A DNA stretch of 64,000 bases from Duncaniella dubosii (lineage in GTDB: Bacteria; Bacteroidota; Bacteroidia; Bacteroidales; Muribaculaceae), in assembly GCF_004803915.1 (NCBI RefSeq), contig NZ_CP039396.1, forward strand, positions 1,178,001 through 1,242,000, in the 5' to 3' direction. The position numbers and the translations under genes were made by a program. Shown one piece after another: positions 23,401-31,305 of this stretch (position 1 is its first letter; each line of letters opens with the position of its first letter). The notes beneath the pieces were generated by a model that saw nothing but the letters and a program-made list of their open reading frames with translations, had not been told where the DNA came from and did not search any database.

Positions 23401-24331
23401 CATAGGCAGCCTGCTCGGCGGTGATCTTATCGCCGAAAATCTGAAGTTTATGCACGCGCGGAGCCTGACGCTGTGTAAGAGGATTGATTGCCTCCCAGTT
23501 AAACGGAGCTACCTGAACCTGCGCATCGGTCTTCATCGCCCCGTCTCCGTCCCACACTCTCCAGCGCAGCGACACATCTTTCTTATCAATTACGTTCTCC
23601 ATGAAATAGCCTTGGTCCGAGAATATTGTCCATCCGCTTTTATGCTTCTCGGAACCCATCCATACGAGAGGCTCCCAGTCACCGTCGCCTACCTTGATGT
23701 CACACTTGATACCGCGCCCCCAAGAAGTCGATGACCAAGACCACTGTATGCGCTCCACATAGGGGATATGGTCGATTTCCATCCAGCCGTGGAGCGAGTT
23801 GACGCGGTCGGTCGATGCGTTGCGGCACATCTGTACGAATCCGGCCTCTCCTTTGACCGGCTTGCCTCCTTCCATGACAATATTATCCTCCAGATAGACC
23901 GTATGGCCCGGCTGCGTCCAATCGTTATAAGTTGTGGCATTTGCAAACTCGTAATACTGGCGTGCAAAAGCTGCGGTTGATGCCGCTGCGCCATTGCTCG
24001 AAGCTTTTGTAGCAAACGTGCAGTTATGGAAAAGCACCGGATATGCCACACCGTCACTTCCGAGCACCGGTGTTGACAGGACGGCATTTACATAAACGCC
24101 GGAATCGAACTCCGGACAATTAATGGCAGTGCCGCTGTCCCCCCATGTATTCGGCCATGAGGTTTCCGAAAAGTTAATGTCGATGATTTTAGGAGAAGGT
24201 GAAGCATCGCTCCACTTCTCGACGACACATGCGGGGTCATTCTCACCAAGCTGCTGGGCAGACAATGGCATAGAGAACCATCCTGCCGACATGAAAGTCG
24301 CCACTGCAAGATAGCGGTAGATTTGTTTCAT
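20450..24331 (-). CDS. Secreted pectinesterase-pectate lyase fusion (CE8 + PL1)
   Basis: A 1293-residue exported enzyme that should de-esterify pectin and cleave the exposed polygalacturonate. A signal peptide covers about residues 1-25. Residues 26-345 form an unassigned, possibly carbohydrate-binding region. A CE8 pectinesterase domain spans about 347-660, starting VNQDGSGDYTTIQAAINAVP and carrying SGYQDTYK and ATDFIYDGG with its active-site Asp residues. An Fn3-like linker follows. A PL1-type pectate lyase domain spans about 740-1100 (AFPTAEGFGKYATGGRGG, FIIDHCSFGWS). Near 1160 lies an Asp-rich DSDGDGMPDEWE calcium-type motif. The last 70 residues resemble a type IX secretion sorting domain, which would suggest export or surface anchoring. 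Its own promoter lies at 24366-24373. Domains are clear; the CE8 motif is slightly divergent. Confidence 0.9.
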   Translation of the reverse strand: MKQIYRYLAVATFMSAGWFSMPLSAQQLGENDPACVVEKWSDASPSPKIIDINFSETSWPNTWGDSGTAINCPEFDSGVYVNAVLSTPVLGSDGVAYPVLFHNCTFATKASSNGAAASTAAFARQYYEFANATTYNDWTQPGHTVYLEDNIVMEGGKPVKGEAGFVQMCRNASTDRVNSLHGWMEIDHIPYVERIQWSWSSTSWGRGIKCDIKVGDGDWEPLVWMGSEKHKSGWTIFSDQGYFMENVIDKKDVSLRWRVWDGDGAMKTDAQVQVAPFNWEAINPLTQRQAPRVHKLQIFGDKITAEQAAYAKANPVGDVGELTDLSKFNGNGGNVSGTPAPDDDAEITLLYVNQDGSGDYTTIQAAINAVPDGNRGIIYIAPGVYDENIYCGTKQKHDKFISLIGEDAESTILTSSVDRGSANKGNKYTDCAALNVFTSRFYAENLTIRNTSGNVGQAEALYICADAHILKDCILSGYQDTYKSNVGGRGYFTGCTISGATDFIYDGGLEWFENCKIVCVKGGGYITAPADAWLTLSRAVYPELTDAKFYAGLFFRDCDITAEDGVAAGAYYLGRPWKEKSGSMFIRCRLGSHINKLGWKDWSGAENTSSLYEYKNTDASGNLIATDSRASFSRQANDEEFEKYMNPEFLFSKASNVPFDYSSILAGVSAPEKFTVTPSAFSWESDGSAAGYIVYRDGKFVKITSDNNFELPEGDSASDYSVAAVSRHGVTSDPVRVSKSQRPLAFPTAEGFGKYATGGRGGKVVKVTSLADNTSEGTLRWAFQQYKDEPITIVFEVSGEIRLASDLRVNRKNWTLAGQTAPGEGIVITHNKVNFGGSQNFIVRNIRFRVGQKNLAGTINAVNALGAENCANFIIDHCSFGWSVEENMNTADSHFLTVQYSMIHEGLYNAGHSKGARGYGCQWGGSPATYHHNLLAHNNSRSARLNGARGEDFVVFMEYINNVNYNYGKRGGCYGGENTANISSYNGLNSAHECNFMNNYYKPGPASDKNRVEFVNSSYARKGATSWAPAKWYVNGNIAEGIDAANADNWKGMAVETYKLDDIRVDERIVTKTPWYKYSVVSPLGQYVPEEYMLYEIESAEEAFKTVVEKAGTINRDAVERRVATEVRDGKASNGNNGIIDTENDVEGFFEYDGNYTVPVDSDGDGMPDEWEKANNLDPNVADNNRVNSEGYTALEVYLSSLMGEVLTNDFQTSGIDKVLVSTEVVYDPVSHRLLTGYEADGALLEIYGLDGRMVDMMKIRGGETSLEHLNNSVYLLRISSDSITPVVLKVKR

Positions 24332-24365
24332 TAAGTATGATTTAAGTTAGTTAGTTAATTAGCTG

Positions 24366-24373
24366 CAAATATA
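24366..24373 (-). promoter_or_regulatory. -7 box for the CE8-PL1 gene
   Basis: The minus strand reads TATATTTG 34 bases before the start codon, matching TAnnTTTG. Confidence 0.65.
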
Positions 24374-24490
24374 CTAATTATATCATTACACACATCAGCA
24401 ACAACTAAAATTTAACGAATGTTTAGCAACAAAAATGCCCAATTTACGTTTAATATTTAAAACATATTATACCAACAAACACGTTTTACG

Positions 24491-24944
24491 ATGAAAAAAT
24501 CTATTTATTACTTATGCTGTGCGTATTTTCATGTGTTACTTGGAGCTGTTCCGATGACGATGACAAGGATGATATCCGCATTCCTGTCAAGGATCTGCCA
24601 TCAAGGGCACAGAGTTTCATATCTGATTTCTTCGGCGAAGATGAAGTCATAAAGGTTACCAAGGAAACATCACCGGAGCATCCTCCTACGATGTATTGTT
24701 TGCCAGCGGTCTCGAAATTGATTTCGATGCCGACGGAAACTGGACCGATGTCGATGCCCCGCGTGGAAAAGTCCTTCCGGCAGGTATAGTGCCTCTTGAA
24801 ATTGAAGAACAGCTACCAGACCTCTCAACCACCACTGGTGTCAACGAGATTTCACGCGATATATACGGTTATGAACTCGAACTGATTAACGGTCAGGAGC
24901 TCGCGTTTGACACAACCTATAAATTCCTCGGTTTCCTCGATTAA
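24491..24944 (+). CDS. PepSY-like (DUF2874-type) lipoprotein, two frameshifts
   Basis: Restored, this is a lipoprotein of about 151 residues. Adding one A to the A run after the ATG at 24491 gives MKKIYLLLMLCVFSC, and the signal ends in TWSCSDDDD, with the lipobox Cys followed by an Asp-rich spacer. A second missing base near 24670 restores STGASSYDVLFASGLEIDFDADGNW. This text, and the repeated ISRDIYGYELELINGQELAFD, matches the PepSY-like/BLIP-like fold of small Bacteroidetes periplasmic or surface proteins with unknown ligands. It lies divergent from the CE8-PL1 gene. The family call is by motif resemblance. Confidence 0.75.
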
Positions 24945-24976
24945 ACTTTTACAATACATCTCATTTCCATACGGTC

Positions 24977-25012
24977 AGCGTCTCATCCCGGGGAGGGAGA
25001 GGCGCTTTTTTC
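24977..25012 (+). terminator. Terminator after the PepSY-like lipoprotein
   Basis: An imperfect stem (AGCG..TCTC paired with GAGAGGCGCT) is followed by six T. It is the first feature in the 545-base gap before the SusC fragment. The remainder of that gap is AT-rich and holds the G8 tract and leader described below. Confidence 0.65.
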
Positions 25013-25241
25013 GCGATAGTTTCAAACTTATCGTTGTTTTACTGACATAACCCGACTTTACTACCAATCAATTAATGGTATCTTGCAGTGGCAATCCTTT
25101 TTTAAGCCTGAAATCAAGACCAAACAAGCATACAAACCGACTAATTTCCAAATAACATATATAATACACGTAAGACCTATCCTGTATCGAGACCTCTGTT
25201 TAATCATTATTAACATATTTCATTAATATATTTTAATATTC

Positions 25242-25287
25242 GGGGGGGGTAATTTTTAGGTATTATTAATTTTTATTTGTTCCTTTG
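25242..25287 (+). promoter_or_regulatory. G8 tract and near-consensus promoter before the SusC fragment
   Basis: Eight G at 25242-25249 are followed 30 bases later by TTCCTTTG (25280-25287), one mismatch from TAnnTTTG. The leader to the ATG at 25490 is about 195 nt, AT-rich and without a gene. The same kind of G tract precedes the short-RNA promoters at 46.9-47.5 kb. Confidence 0.5.
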
Positions 25288-25489
25288 CAAAGTATAAAAC
25301 AAACAAATTGAAACTTATAACCCACAAATAACGACTTTTTGTCACAAACAGCCCCGCAAAAACAACAATATGCAGTTTTGCAAATGTCAGTTTCAATCAA
25401 TAAATCATCATTAGATAATAATTATCATTTAATGTTTTTATGTTAATAAAAGTTTTATCGCAGTTTATATATGTTTAATTCCAATTAGT

Positions 25490-25897
25490 ATGAAAAAGCT
25501 ATTTTTCTTGCTGATGACACTCCTTGCCCTTACTCTGAGCGCCAGCGCACAGAACAGGACCGTAAAAGGAATTGTCATTTCAGGCGACGATGAAGAACCC
25601 GTCGTGGGAGCATCCGTCACGGTTGTGGGAACCCAATTGGGCGCAAACACAGACCTCGACGGAAAATTCGTCATCGCAAACGTGCCACAGAGTGCAAAAT
25701 CACTTCGCGTAAGTTATGTCGGGATGACCTCTCAGGAAGTACCGATTACAAACGGCGAAATACGAATTGTCCTCGGACTTAATTCCGAACTCCTTGACGA
25801 AGTAGTGGTTACAGCCCTCGGCATCTCACGCTCCGAAAAGTCACTCGGATACTCGGCCACTACTCAAGAAAAGACATCTACATCATCACATTTATAA
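25490..25897 (+). pseudogene. SusC/RagA-type TonB-dependent receptor, N-terminal fragment only
   Basis: The 135-residue ORF has a signal peptide (MKKLFFLLMTLLALTLSASA) followed by the carboxypeptidase-regulatory-like domain of SusC proteins, with VKGIVISGDDEEPVVGASV and the end-of-domain hallmark LDEVVVTALGISRSEKSLGYS. A real SusC has about 1000 residues with a TonB plug and a 22-strand barrel. Here the homology stops just after GYSATT, and a short unrelated tail ends in a stop at 25897. No SusD partner follows. Only 13 bases later lies an inverted-repeat element. It could be a deletion remnant, an assembly join, or an orphan 5' cassette for recombination. Confidence 0.8.
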
Positions 25898-25910
25898 TGT
25901 AGTGCTACAT

Positions 25911-26048
25911 AATTACAACAGTTCGGTAATTTTTGAGCAGGCATAGCTGTATCGCACTGATACACAATAGTTTGCATTGATATTGAATTGTTGTTGTATC
26001 TTATTGATATTCAATTGAATATGCAAATTTTACCGAACTATTGTAATT
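25911..26048. mobile_element. MITE-like element with 26-bp terminal inverted repeats
   Basis: The 138-bp stretch begins at 25911 and ends at 26048 with near-identical inverted ends sharing AGTTCGGTAA and flanking AATTACAA (about 3-4 mismatches in 26). Inside are a GTATC/GATAC hairpin and a direct repeat of TTGATATTSAATTG. It encodes no transposase, so any mobility would be in trans. No clear target duplication was found. Confidence 0.5.
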
Positions 26049-26076
26049 AGAAACAGCATCTTAATTATGTGTATCA

Positions 26077-26225
26077 AGGGAATCTCCGGGCGTGATGCCT
26101 ACGAGATTCCCTACTTATTTAAAGGTCGTTTTAATAACGGATATGAAATCACATGAGACGGATTCTTGAACCAGCCTATTCACAATGTTCAGTCTCTATG
26201 TCAGAGCATGGAGGCCGAACATTGT
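26077..26225. other. Hairpin-rich intergenic region of unknown nature
   Basis: Contains a perfect 10-bp stem (26077-26086 with 26103-26112) enclosing a GGC/GCC inner stem, and a 9-bp stem (26182-26190 with 26217-26225) enclosing a CTCT/AGAG stem. No convincing reading frame is present. It could be a structured RNA or decayed DNA between the SusC fragment and the terminator at 26328. Confidence 0.3.
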
Positions 26226-26327
26226 AAAGACATTCATGCCTTTCACATTTCCCATATCGTTGTCTTTACGTCCCCTTGCTCTAATCGGTAGAGAGACACG
26301 CAGAGAAGACTATATAAATAGCGAAAA

Positions 26328-26390
26328 TAATAAAGACGGCTGTCTGGTTTCATCTGTCCAGACAGCCGTCTTTATTATTTTATTTTTCAG
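26328..26390. terminator. Long bidirectional terminator downstream of the TPR membrane protein gene
   Basis: Perfect 22-bp stem (26328-26349 with 26360-26381) with a T-rich + strand tail. The minus-strand gene at 26408-27088 ends 18 bases away. Confidence 0.85.
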
Positions 26391-26407
26391 TTTTAAGCCT
26401 CGTCGAC

Positions 26408-27088
26408 TTATTTTGCAGCGTCCTGAGCGCGTTCAAGATACTTTTTGATATCTACGCCGATTTCAGAACCATAAGTGGGATAATCCTTGAGAATCTGCTC
26501 ATAGACGGCAGCCTCAGCCTTGAAATCTTTCTGTTCGCGGAGCACTGTTGCCTCTTTCAGAAGGAAAGCCGGAGTGTAGTGGGGATTATTGTCAGAAATC
26601 TTGACAGCCTGCTTAAAGCAGTCGATAGCCTGAGGATATTGCTTGAGATTGACATAGCAGTCACCTTCAAGCGACTTTGCAGAAGCACCGATTACTGATT
26701 CCGATGCTGAATAGTTCTTAAGATAGCCGATAGCCTCTTCATACTTGCCTTCCTTGTAGAGAATGATAGCGGCGTTGAGGTTTGCGAGATTGCCGGCATC
26801 ATAACCGTGGTCGGCGGCAACCTGCTGATATTTGGCGAGAGCCACTGAATCGTTGCCCATGAGAAGCTCGATATCGGCCTGACCGAGAGCATTGTTGGCG
26901 GCGTTCTGACCCGGCTGGCGGATTGCATAGACATAAATGAGGATGACAGCAACAACTGCAGCGACTGCGATGCAGCCCCAGACTATTACTTTTGGATTGC
27001 TCTGGACTTTTTCACCGATACCGGTAAGAGTGTCATTTACCTCGTCGATCGAGGTACGGGTTTCTTCTACGGGCTTGTTATTTGCCAT
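26408..27088 (-). CDS. TPR-containing membrane-anchored protein
   Basis: A 226-residue protein. Residues 1-32 are soluble, one membrane helix (VIVWGCIAVAAVVAVILIYV) spans about 33-55, and the rest carries TPR repeats, e.g. AAIILYKEGKYEEAIGYLK and QYPQAIDCFKQAVKIS. This architecture recurs in Bacteroidales and resembles YfgM-type TPR proteins that work near the translocon, but I cannot assign a role. The topology is probably N-in with the TPR domain periplasmic. It has its own promoter at 27170-27177 and a strong terminator. Confidence 0.85.
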   Translation of the reverse strand: MANNKPVEETRTSIDEVNDTLTGIGEKVQSNPKVIVWGCIAVAAVVAVILIYVYAIRQPGQNAANNALGQADIELLMGNDSVALAKYQQVAADHGYDAGNLANLNAAIILYKEGKYEEAIGYLKNYSASESVIGASAKSLEGDCYVNLKQYPQAIDCFKQAVKISDNNPHYTPAFLLKEATVLREQKDFKAEAAVYEQILKDYPTYGSEIGVDIKKYLERAQDAAK

Positions 27089-27169
27089 TTTTATGTGATT
27101 AGTTTGATTTATTTAACTTAAAAATATGCTAAAATGCGGATTTAAAAGCGGTTATCCGCTTCCAATGTG

Positions 27170-27177
27170 CAAAATTA
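27170..27177 (-). promoter_or_regulatory. -7 box for the TPR membrane protein
   Basis: The minus strand reads TAATTTTG. The leader of about 75 nt contains a GCGGAT/ATCCGC hairpin near 27136-27160. A further minus-strand match (TATCTTTG) lies at 27266-27273. Nothing else is seen in the 308-base gap before lutA. Confidence 0.6.
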
Positions 27178-27396
27178 GGGAATATTCTCCAATAAATGAA
27201 ATTTATATGAGGGAATTTTAATGACATACCCCTACAAACATCTCACCTTTAACCGTTACAGGGCACAAAGATACGTCTCAGGCCATGCACGGAGACTGAC
27301 TGCAGAACAAAACGGAAAGGATCTTGCATCGCAAGGTGAACTTTCGGTCGAGATGGAGCGTAATAAATGTTAAGTTTCAATTATTGTTCTTAGAAA

Positions 27397-28143
27397 ATGA
27401 AAGTAGGATTCTTCGTGCCATGCTATGTGGATATGCTTGCGCCACAGGCTGCAATCGCGAGCTATGAGCTTCTTAAAAGGTTCGGTCTGAATGTCTGTTA
27501 CATAGAGCAGGCTTCATGCTGCGGACTGCCCATGACCGATATGGGCTATGAACGTAAAGCATGCCACATAGAGCAGAACCTCGTCAAATACTTCAGTGGT
27601 TATGACTATGTGGTGATTCCATCGGGGATATGCACTGATCAGGTCCGTTATCATCTCGACTCAATCGAAAAGACTCCCGAAGTGCAGCATATTCTCGACA
27701 CTACCCACGATGTGGTTGACTTCCTGCATGATATTTTGCAGGTCAAAAGTCTTCCGTGGGCGAAATTTCCTCACAGGGTCGCTCTCCACAACGGATGCCA
27801 TTCGCTTCGCTTTCTGCATCAGGCCAGACCGACTGAACTGATGATTCCCAACTATTCGAAGACAGCCGACCTCCTGAATCTCGTAGAAGGACTCGAAGTC
27901 TGCTACGCTACACGCCGCGACGAATGCTGCGGTTTCGGAGGCACGTTTGCCATCTGGGACCAGAGTTGCGCATGCCAGCAGGGTCTGGACAAAGTGAGCG
28001 ACTATGCGAAAAACGGTCTTAAATATGTCACAAGCGCCGATTTCTCATGTCTGATGCACCAGCAGGGCATAGCCCGTAAATTCGGTATTGACATCAAAAC
28101 TTACTACATAGCCGAAATCCTCAACGGAACGGCAGCCGAATAA
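27397..28143 (+). CDS. lutA: L-lactate utilization Fe-S protein LutA
   Basis: A 248-residue subunit of the LutABC L-lactate oxidation system that feeds electrons from lactate into the respiratory chain. It carries two CCG domains with the cysteine-rich signatures CCGLPMTDMGYE (about residues 47-58) and CCGFGGTFA (about 180-188), which bind Fe-S clusters or the heterodisulfide-reductase-type cofactor. It opens MKVGFFVPCYVDML, typical of LutA/LldE. lutB follows after 25 bases, and the three genes form one transcript. Confidence 0.93.
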   Translation: MKVGFFVPCYVDMLAPQAAIASYELLKRFGLNVCYIEQASCCGLPMTDMGYERKACHIEQNLVKYFSGYDYVVIPSGICTDQVRYHLDSIEKTPEVQHILDTTHDVVDFLHDILQVKSLPWAKFPHRVALHNGCHSLRFLHQARPTELMIPNYSKTADLLNLVEGLEVCYATRRDECCGFGGTFAIWDQSCACQQGLDKVSDYAKNGLKYVTSADFSCLMHQQGIARKFGIDIKTYYIAEILNGTAAE

Positions 28144-28168
28144 TAACAGCCTCTTAACAATTCGATAT

Positions 28169-29551
28169 ATGAGTCAGGTCAATCAAGTCAAACTCGGAGC
28201 TAAGTTCATCGCCGACACACCGCATCGCATCAGCCACGACCGCTGTCTGTGGGCTGCACGCATGCGCCGCGACAAAACAGCATCACAGATTCCTGAATGG
28301 GAGGAAATGCGCAATCTCGCATCTCAGATAAAACTCCACACCCTCACACATCTCGACCGCTATCTGGAGCAGTTTGAAACACGGATGAAGGAGAACGGAA
28401 TCCACGTCCACTGGGCCGAGGACGCCGAGGAGCATAACAGGATTATCTATGAAATTTTCAGTTCACACGGAGTCAAGACAGTCACCAAAGGAAAATCCAT
28501 GCTAATGGACGAATGCGGGATGAGAGAGTATCTCGAAAAGCGCGGCATCGACATCTATGAGGCTGACCTCGGCGAGAGAATACAGCAACTCGACAACCAG
28601 CGACCCTCACATATCGTAATGCCGGCCATCCATAAACTGCGCGGAGACGTGGCAAAACTTTTTGCCGAGAAACTCGGAAGCGACCCTGACATCGACGACC
28701 CTCATTATCTCAACAGTGTCATGCGCAAAGACATGCGACAACACTACATCAAGGCTGACGCCGGTATGTGTGGCGTAAATTTCGCTATCGCCGAAACGGG
28801 AACTATAGTTGTGGCTACCAATGAAGGGAATGCCGATATCAGCGCAAACATCCCTCCGCTTTTCGTGGCAAGCATGGGCATTGAAAAACTTATCCCACGC
28901 CAGCGTGACCTGCCGCTTTTCATCAGACTCCTGTCGCGCAGCGCACTCGGATTCGACATAACCCAATATACATCCCACTACACCCGTCCGCGCAAAGGAC
29001 AGGAAATGCACGTGGTCATAGTCGACAACGGGCGTTCGAAGCGTCTCGCCGCCGACTATTTCGAAGTGCTGAAATGTATACGCTGCGGAGCCTGCATGAA
29101 CACATGTCCTGTGTTCCGCCGCACATCAGGCATCAGCTACGATGCCACATACATGGGACCGATAGGCATAGTGCTTGAGCCGAGCTACGATCTCCACCGC
29201 TATGCCCGGCTGCCATATTCATGCACCCACTGCGGGTCATGCGGAAATGTGTGCCCTGTAAAAGTCCCGATTCCAAACTATGTGTTCTATTGGCGTACTG
29301 AAATCGTGGAGCACCATGAGGACGAACTTATCCACAGACTCGAAGAAAGCGGAATGGCACTCGTGCTCCGCAACGCTACCAATCTTTCCCATGCTGAAAA
29401 ACTCGGACTATGGGCACTGCGGACTCTTCCGAAATGGCTGCTCAATTCATCTGTCAATCCGTGGGCGAAAGACCATGCCAATCCCGATCCTCCAAAGGAA
29501 ACTTTCAGGGAATATTATAAAAGGACGAAAAATCAGGGGAACGCCAATTAA
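28169..29551 (+). CDS. lutB: L-lactate utilization Fe-S protein LutB
   Basis: A 460-residue subunit of the lactate dehydrogenase complex. The N-terminal LUD domain (about residues 60-300) contains TKGKSMLMDECGMREYLE and the GVNFAIAETGTIV block. Two 4Fe-4S ferredoxin motifs follow, CIRCGACMNTCPVFRR (about 306-321) and CTHCGSCGNVCPVKVP (about 354-369). The C-terminus has the usual helical cap. It sits 25 bases after lutA and 10 bases before lutC. No frame problem seen. Confidence 0.94.
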   Translation: MSQVNQVKLGAKFIADTPHRISHDRCLWAARMRRDKTASQIPEWEEMRNLASQIKLHTLTHLDRYLEQFETRMKENGIHVHWAEDAEEHNRIIYEIFSSHGVKTVTKGKSMLMDECGMREYLEKRGIDIYEADLGERIQQLDNQRPSHIVMPAIHKLRGDVAKLFAEKLGSDPDIDDPHYLNSVMRKDMRQHYIKADAGMCGVNFAIAETGTIVVATNEGNADISANIPPLFVASMGIEKLIPRQRDLPLFIRLLSRSALGFDITQYTSHYTRPRKGQEMHVVIVDNGRSKRLAADYFEVLKCIRCGACMNTCPVFRRTSGISYDATYMGPIGIVLEPSYDLHRYARLPYSCTHCGSCGNVCPVKVPIPNYVFYWRTEIVEHHEDELIHRLEESGMALVLRNATNLSHAEKLGLWALRTLPKWLLNSSVNPWAKDHANPDPPKETFREYYKRTKNQGNAN

Positions 29552-29561
29552 TAATTAAGTT

Positions 29562-30186
29562 ATGGAAAGGAATGACGTGCTTTCGGCTTCAGTGCAGGAG
29601 TCGGCGAGAGACAGGATTATGAACCGTATCAAAACCGGCGCAGCGCGCCACCGCGAAGTGGCGCTCCCCGATGTCCCGATGTTCGATATACAGGGCGACC
29701 CGGTTGAAAATTTCATTGCCCGGCTTGAAAGTTTTGATGGAAAAGCCGTCAGAGTGAAATCCGGGGAGGATGCTCTGAAATGGCTGCATGAAAACATCAG
29801 CACTGAAGGAAAGACTGTCTACTCAAACGTTGCGGGATTCGAGGGCAATTTCGATGTGACAGACGAGACCGACCCTCATACGGCGAATGTGGTTGACATC
29901 TGTGTGGCCAAGGGAGTCATCGGTGTGGGGGAGACAGGTTCAATATGGGTGACGGAGGAATCGCTCGGGCTGACAGCCTGTGCGCTTTTCTCGACAGACC
30001 TGTATCTCATTCTGGATGCCGGAAAAATCTACAGCGGACTCCATCAGGCTTATTCCGCACTCGATCTCTCGACCGGCCGATATGGCTCGTTTTTTCACAG
30101 GACCGTCGGCCACAGCCGACATCGAGGCAGTACACATTACGGGAGCACAAGGTGAAATCTCGCTGACTGCAATCATAGTCGGATGA
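29562..30186 (+). CDS. lutC: L-lactate utilization protein LutC, one frameshift
   Basis: A LUD-domain protein of about 207 residues once restored. The visible text includes GVIGVGETGSIWVTEESLG, typical of LutC. Near 30090 the run of six T should be five: removing one T gives RYGSFFTGPSATADIE and the conserved ending HITGAQGEISLTAIIVG, with the stop at 30184-30186. As sequenced, the frame ends early at 30155. This is one of only two apparent insertions in the window; the others are deletions. It ends the lutABC run. Confidence 0.9.
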
Positions 30187-30265
30187 CAGCCCATCCGTCC
30201 ACACTAGAAGGAATTCTCATAACTGCCCCCTGAAAAATATAATTGGAAATACGGCGAGAGTTGCG

Positions 30266-30273
30266 TATCTTTG
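30266..30273 (+). promoter_or_regulatory. -7 box that makes the next gene leaderless
   Basis: TATCTTTG with a TTG at about 30243-30245 as -33. The box ends only 5 bases before the ATG at 30279, so transcription should begin at or within a base or two of the start codon. Confidence 0.7.
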
Positions 30274-30278
30274 GAGTC

Positions 30279-31223
30279 ATGGAAAAAATTGTTATTCTCG
30301 ACGGCTATGTGGCCAACAGCGGAGACCTCTCATGGAATGCTCTCGAAAATCTCGGAGAAGTGACAGTGTATGACCGCACTGCTCCCGGTGAAGTGGTGGA
30401 ACGTGCCAACGACGCGACCGCCATATACACAAACAAGGTCGTTATCACCGATGAAATAATGGAGGCGTTGCCCGCGCTTAAATTCATCGGAGTCCTTGCC
30501 ACAGGCTATAATAATGTCGACATAGAGGCGGCCCACCGTCGCGAAATCGCCGTATGCAATGTGCCGGCTTACTCAACCGATTCCGTGGCTCAGCTTGTGT
30601 TCGCCCATCTGCTGCATATCATAAATACAATCGGCGACTATGCCGAATCGGTCAATAAAGGAGAATGGTCAGGGAACAAGGATTTCAGCTACCGCCTCAC
30701 ACCATTCAACGAACTTGCCGGCATGACCATCGGGATAATCGGAATGGGCAACATCGGCAGACGGGTGGCAGCCATCGCGCAGGCTTTCGGCATGAAGGTC
30801 ATTACAAATTCAAAGCGCGAGCTACCCGAAGGGGTAGAGCGTGTAAGCCTCGACACACTTTTCAGCCAAAGCGATGTCATATCTCTCAACTCCGCCCTGA
30901 CTCCGACGACAAAAGGAATTGTCAACCGTGAGGCTATTGCAAAAATGAAACCTTCGGCCATTCTCATCAACACATCGCGAGGCCCGCTCGTCGATGAAGA
31001 AGCCCTTGCCGAAGCTCTCCGTGAGGAACGCATTGCCGCAGCCGGAATCGATGTCCTCTGCGAAGAACCTCCACGTCACGGCTCTCCACTTATAGGATGT
31101 CCGCGATGCTATGTCACACCCCATATCGCATGGCAGTCGACACAGGCAAGAAAAAGACTCATCGACATATCAATCGAGAACCTGAAATCGTCAATCGGGA
31201 ACAATCCACAAAATTTAGTGTGA
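30279..31223 (+). CDS. D-2-hydroxyacid dehydrogenase (glycerate dehydrogenase-like)
   Basis: NAD-dependent dehydrogenase of the D-isomer 2-hydroxyacid family, 314 residues. Marks are LATGYNNVDIEAA, the NAD-binding GIIGMGNIGRRVAAIA (about residues 150-165), NTSRGPLVDEEAL with the substrate-binding region, and GIDVLCEEPP followed by VTPHIAWQS, where the catalytic His sits. An upstream in-frame ATG-like start at 30243 would overlap the promoter, so I use the ATG at 30279. It could reduce hydroxypyruvate or glyoxylate; the exact substrate cannot be read from the sequence. Confidence 0.9.
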   Translation: MEKIVILDGYVANSGDLSWNALENLGEVTVYDRTAPGEVVERANDATAIYTNKVVITDEIMEALPALKFIGVLATGYNNVDIEAAHRREIAVCNVPAYSTDSVAQLVFAHLLHIINTIGDYAESVNKGEWSGNKDFSYRLTPFNELAGMTIGIIGMGNIGRRVAAIAQAFGMKVITNSKRELPEGVERVSLDTLFSQSDVISLNSALTPTTKGIVNREAIAKMKPSAILINTSRGPLVDEEALAEALREERIAAAGIDVLCEEPPRHGSPLIGCPRCYVTPHIAWQSTQARKRLIDISIENLKSSIGNNPQNLV

Positions 31224-31263
31224 GATATGCGATGAAAGTATTGCATAAATAATTTTTTGTAAC

Positions 31264-31271
31264 TACCTTTG
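31264..31271 (+). promoter_or_regulatory. -7 box for tRNA-Pro
   Basis: TACCTTTG lies 35 bases before the tRNA, with TTG at 31241-31243 about 20 bases upstream. Confidence 0.65.
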
Positions 31272-31305
31272 CACTTGTCAAAGCTTGAAGAGAGCTTCCG
31301 ACAAT

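Noticed and set aside
25866..25910. Insertion sequence as the cause of SusC truncation
   Set aside because: No transposase or full IS is present; only a short inverted-repeat element is visible, so the cause stays open.
26185..26448. 87-residue + strand ORF in the hairpin-rich region
   Set aside because: No recognisable domain; it runs into the bidirectional terminator and the tail of the TPR gene.
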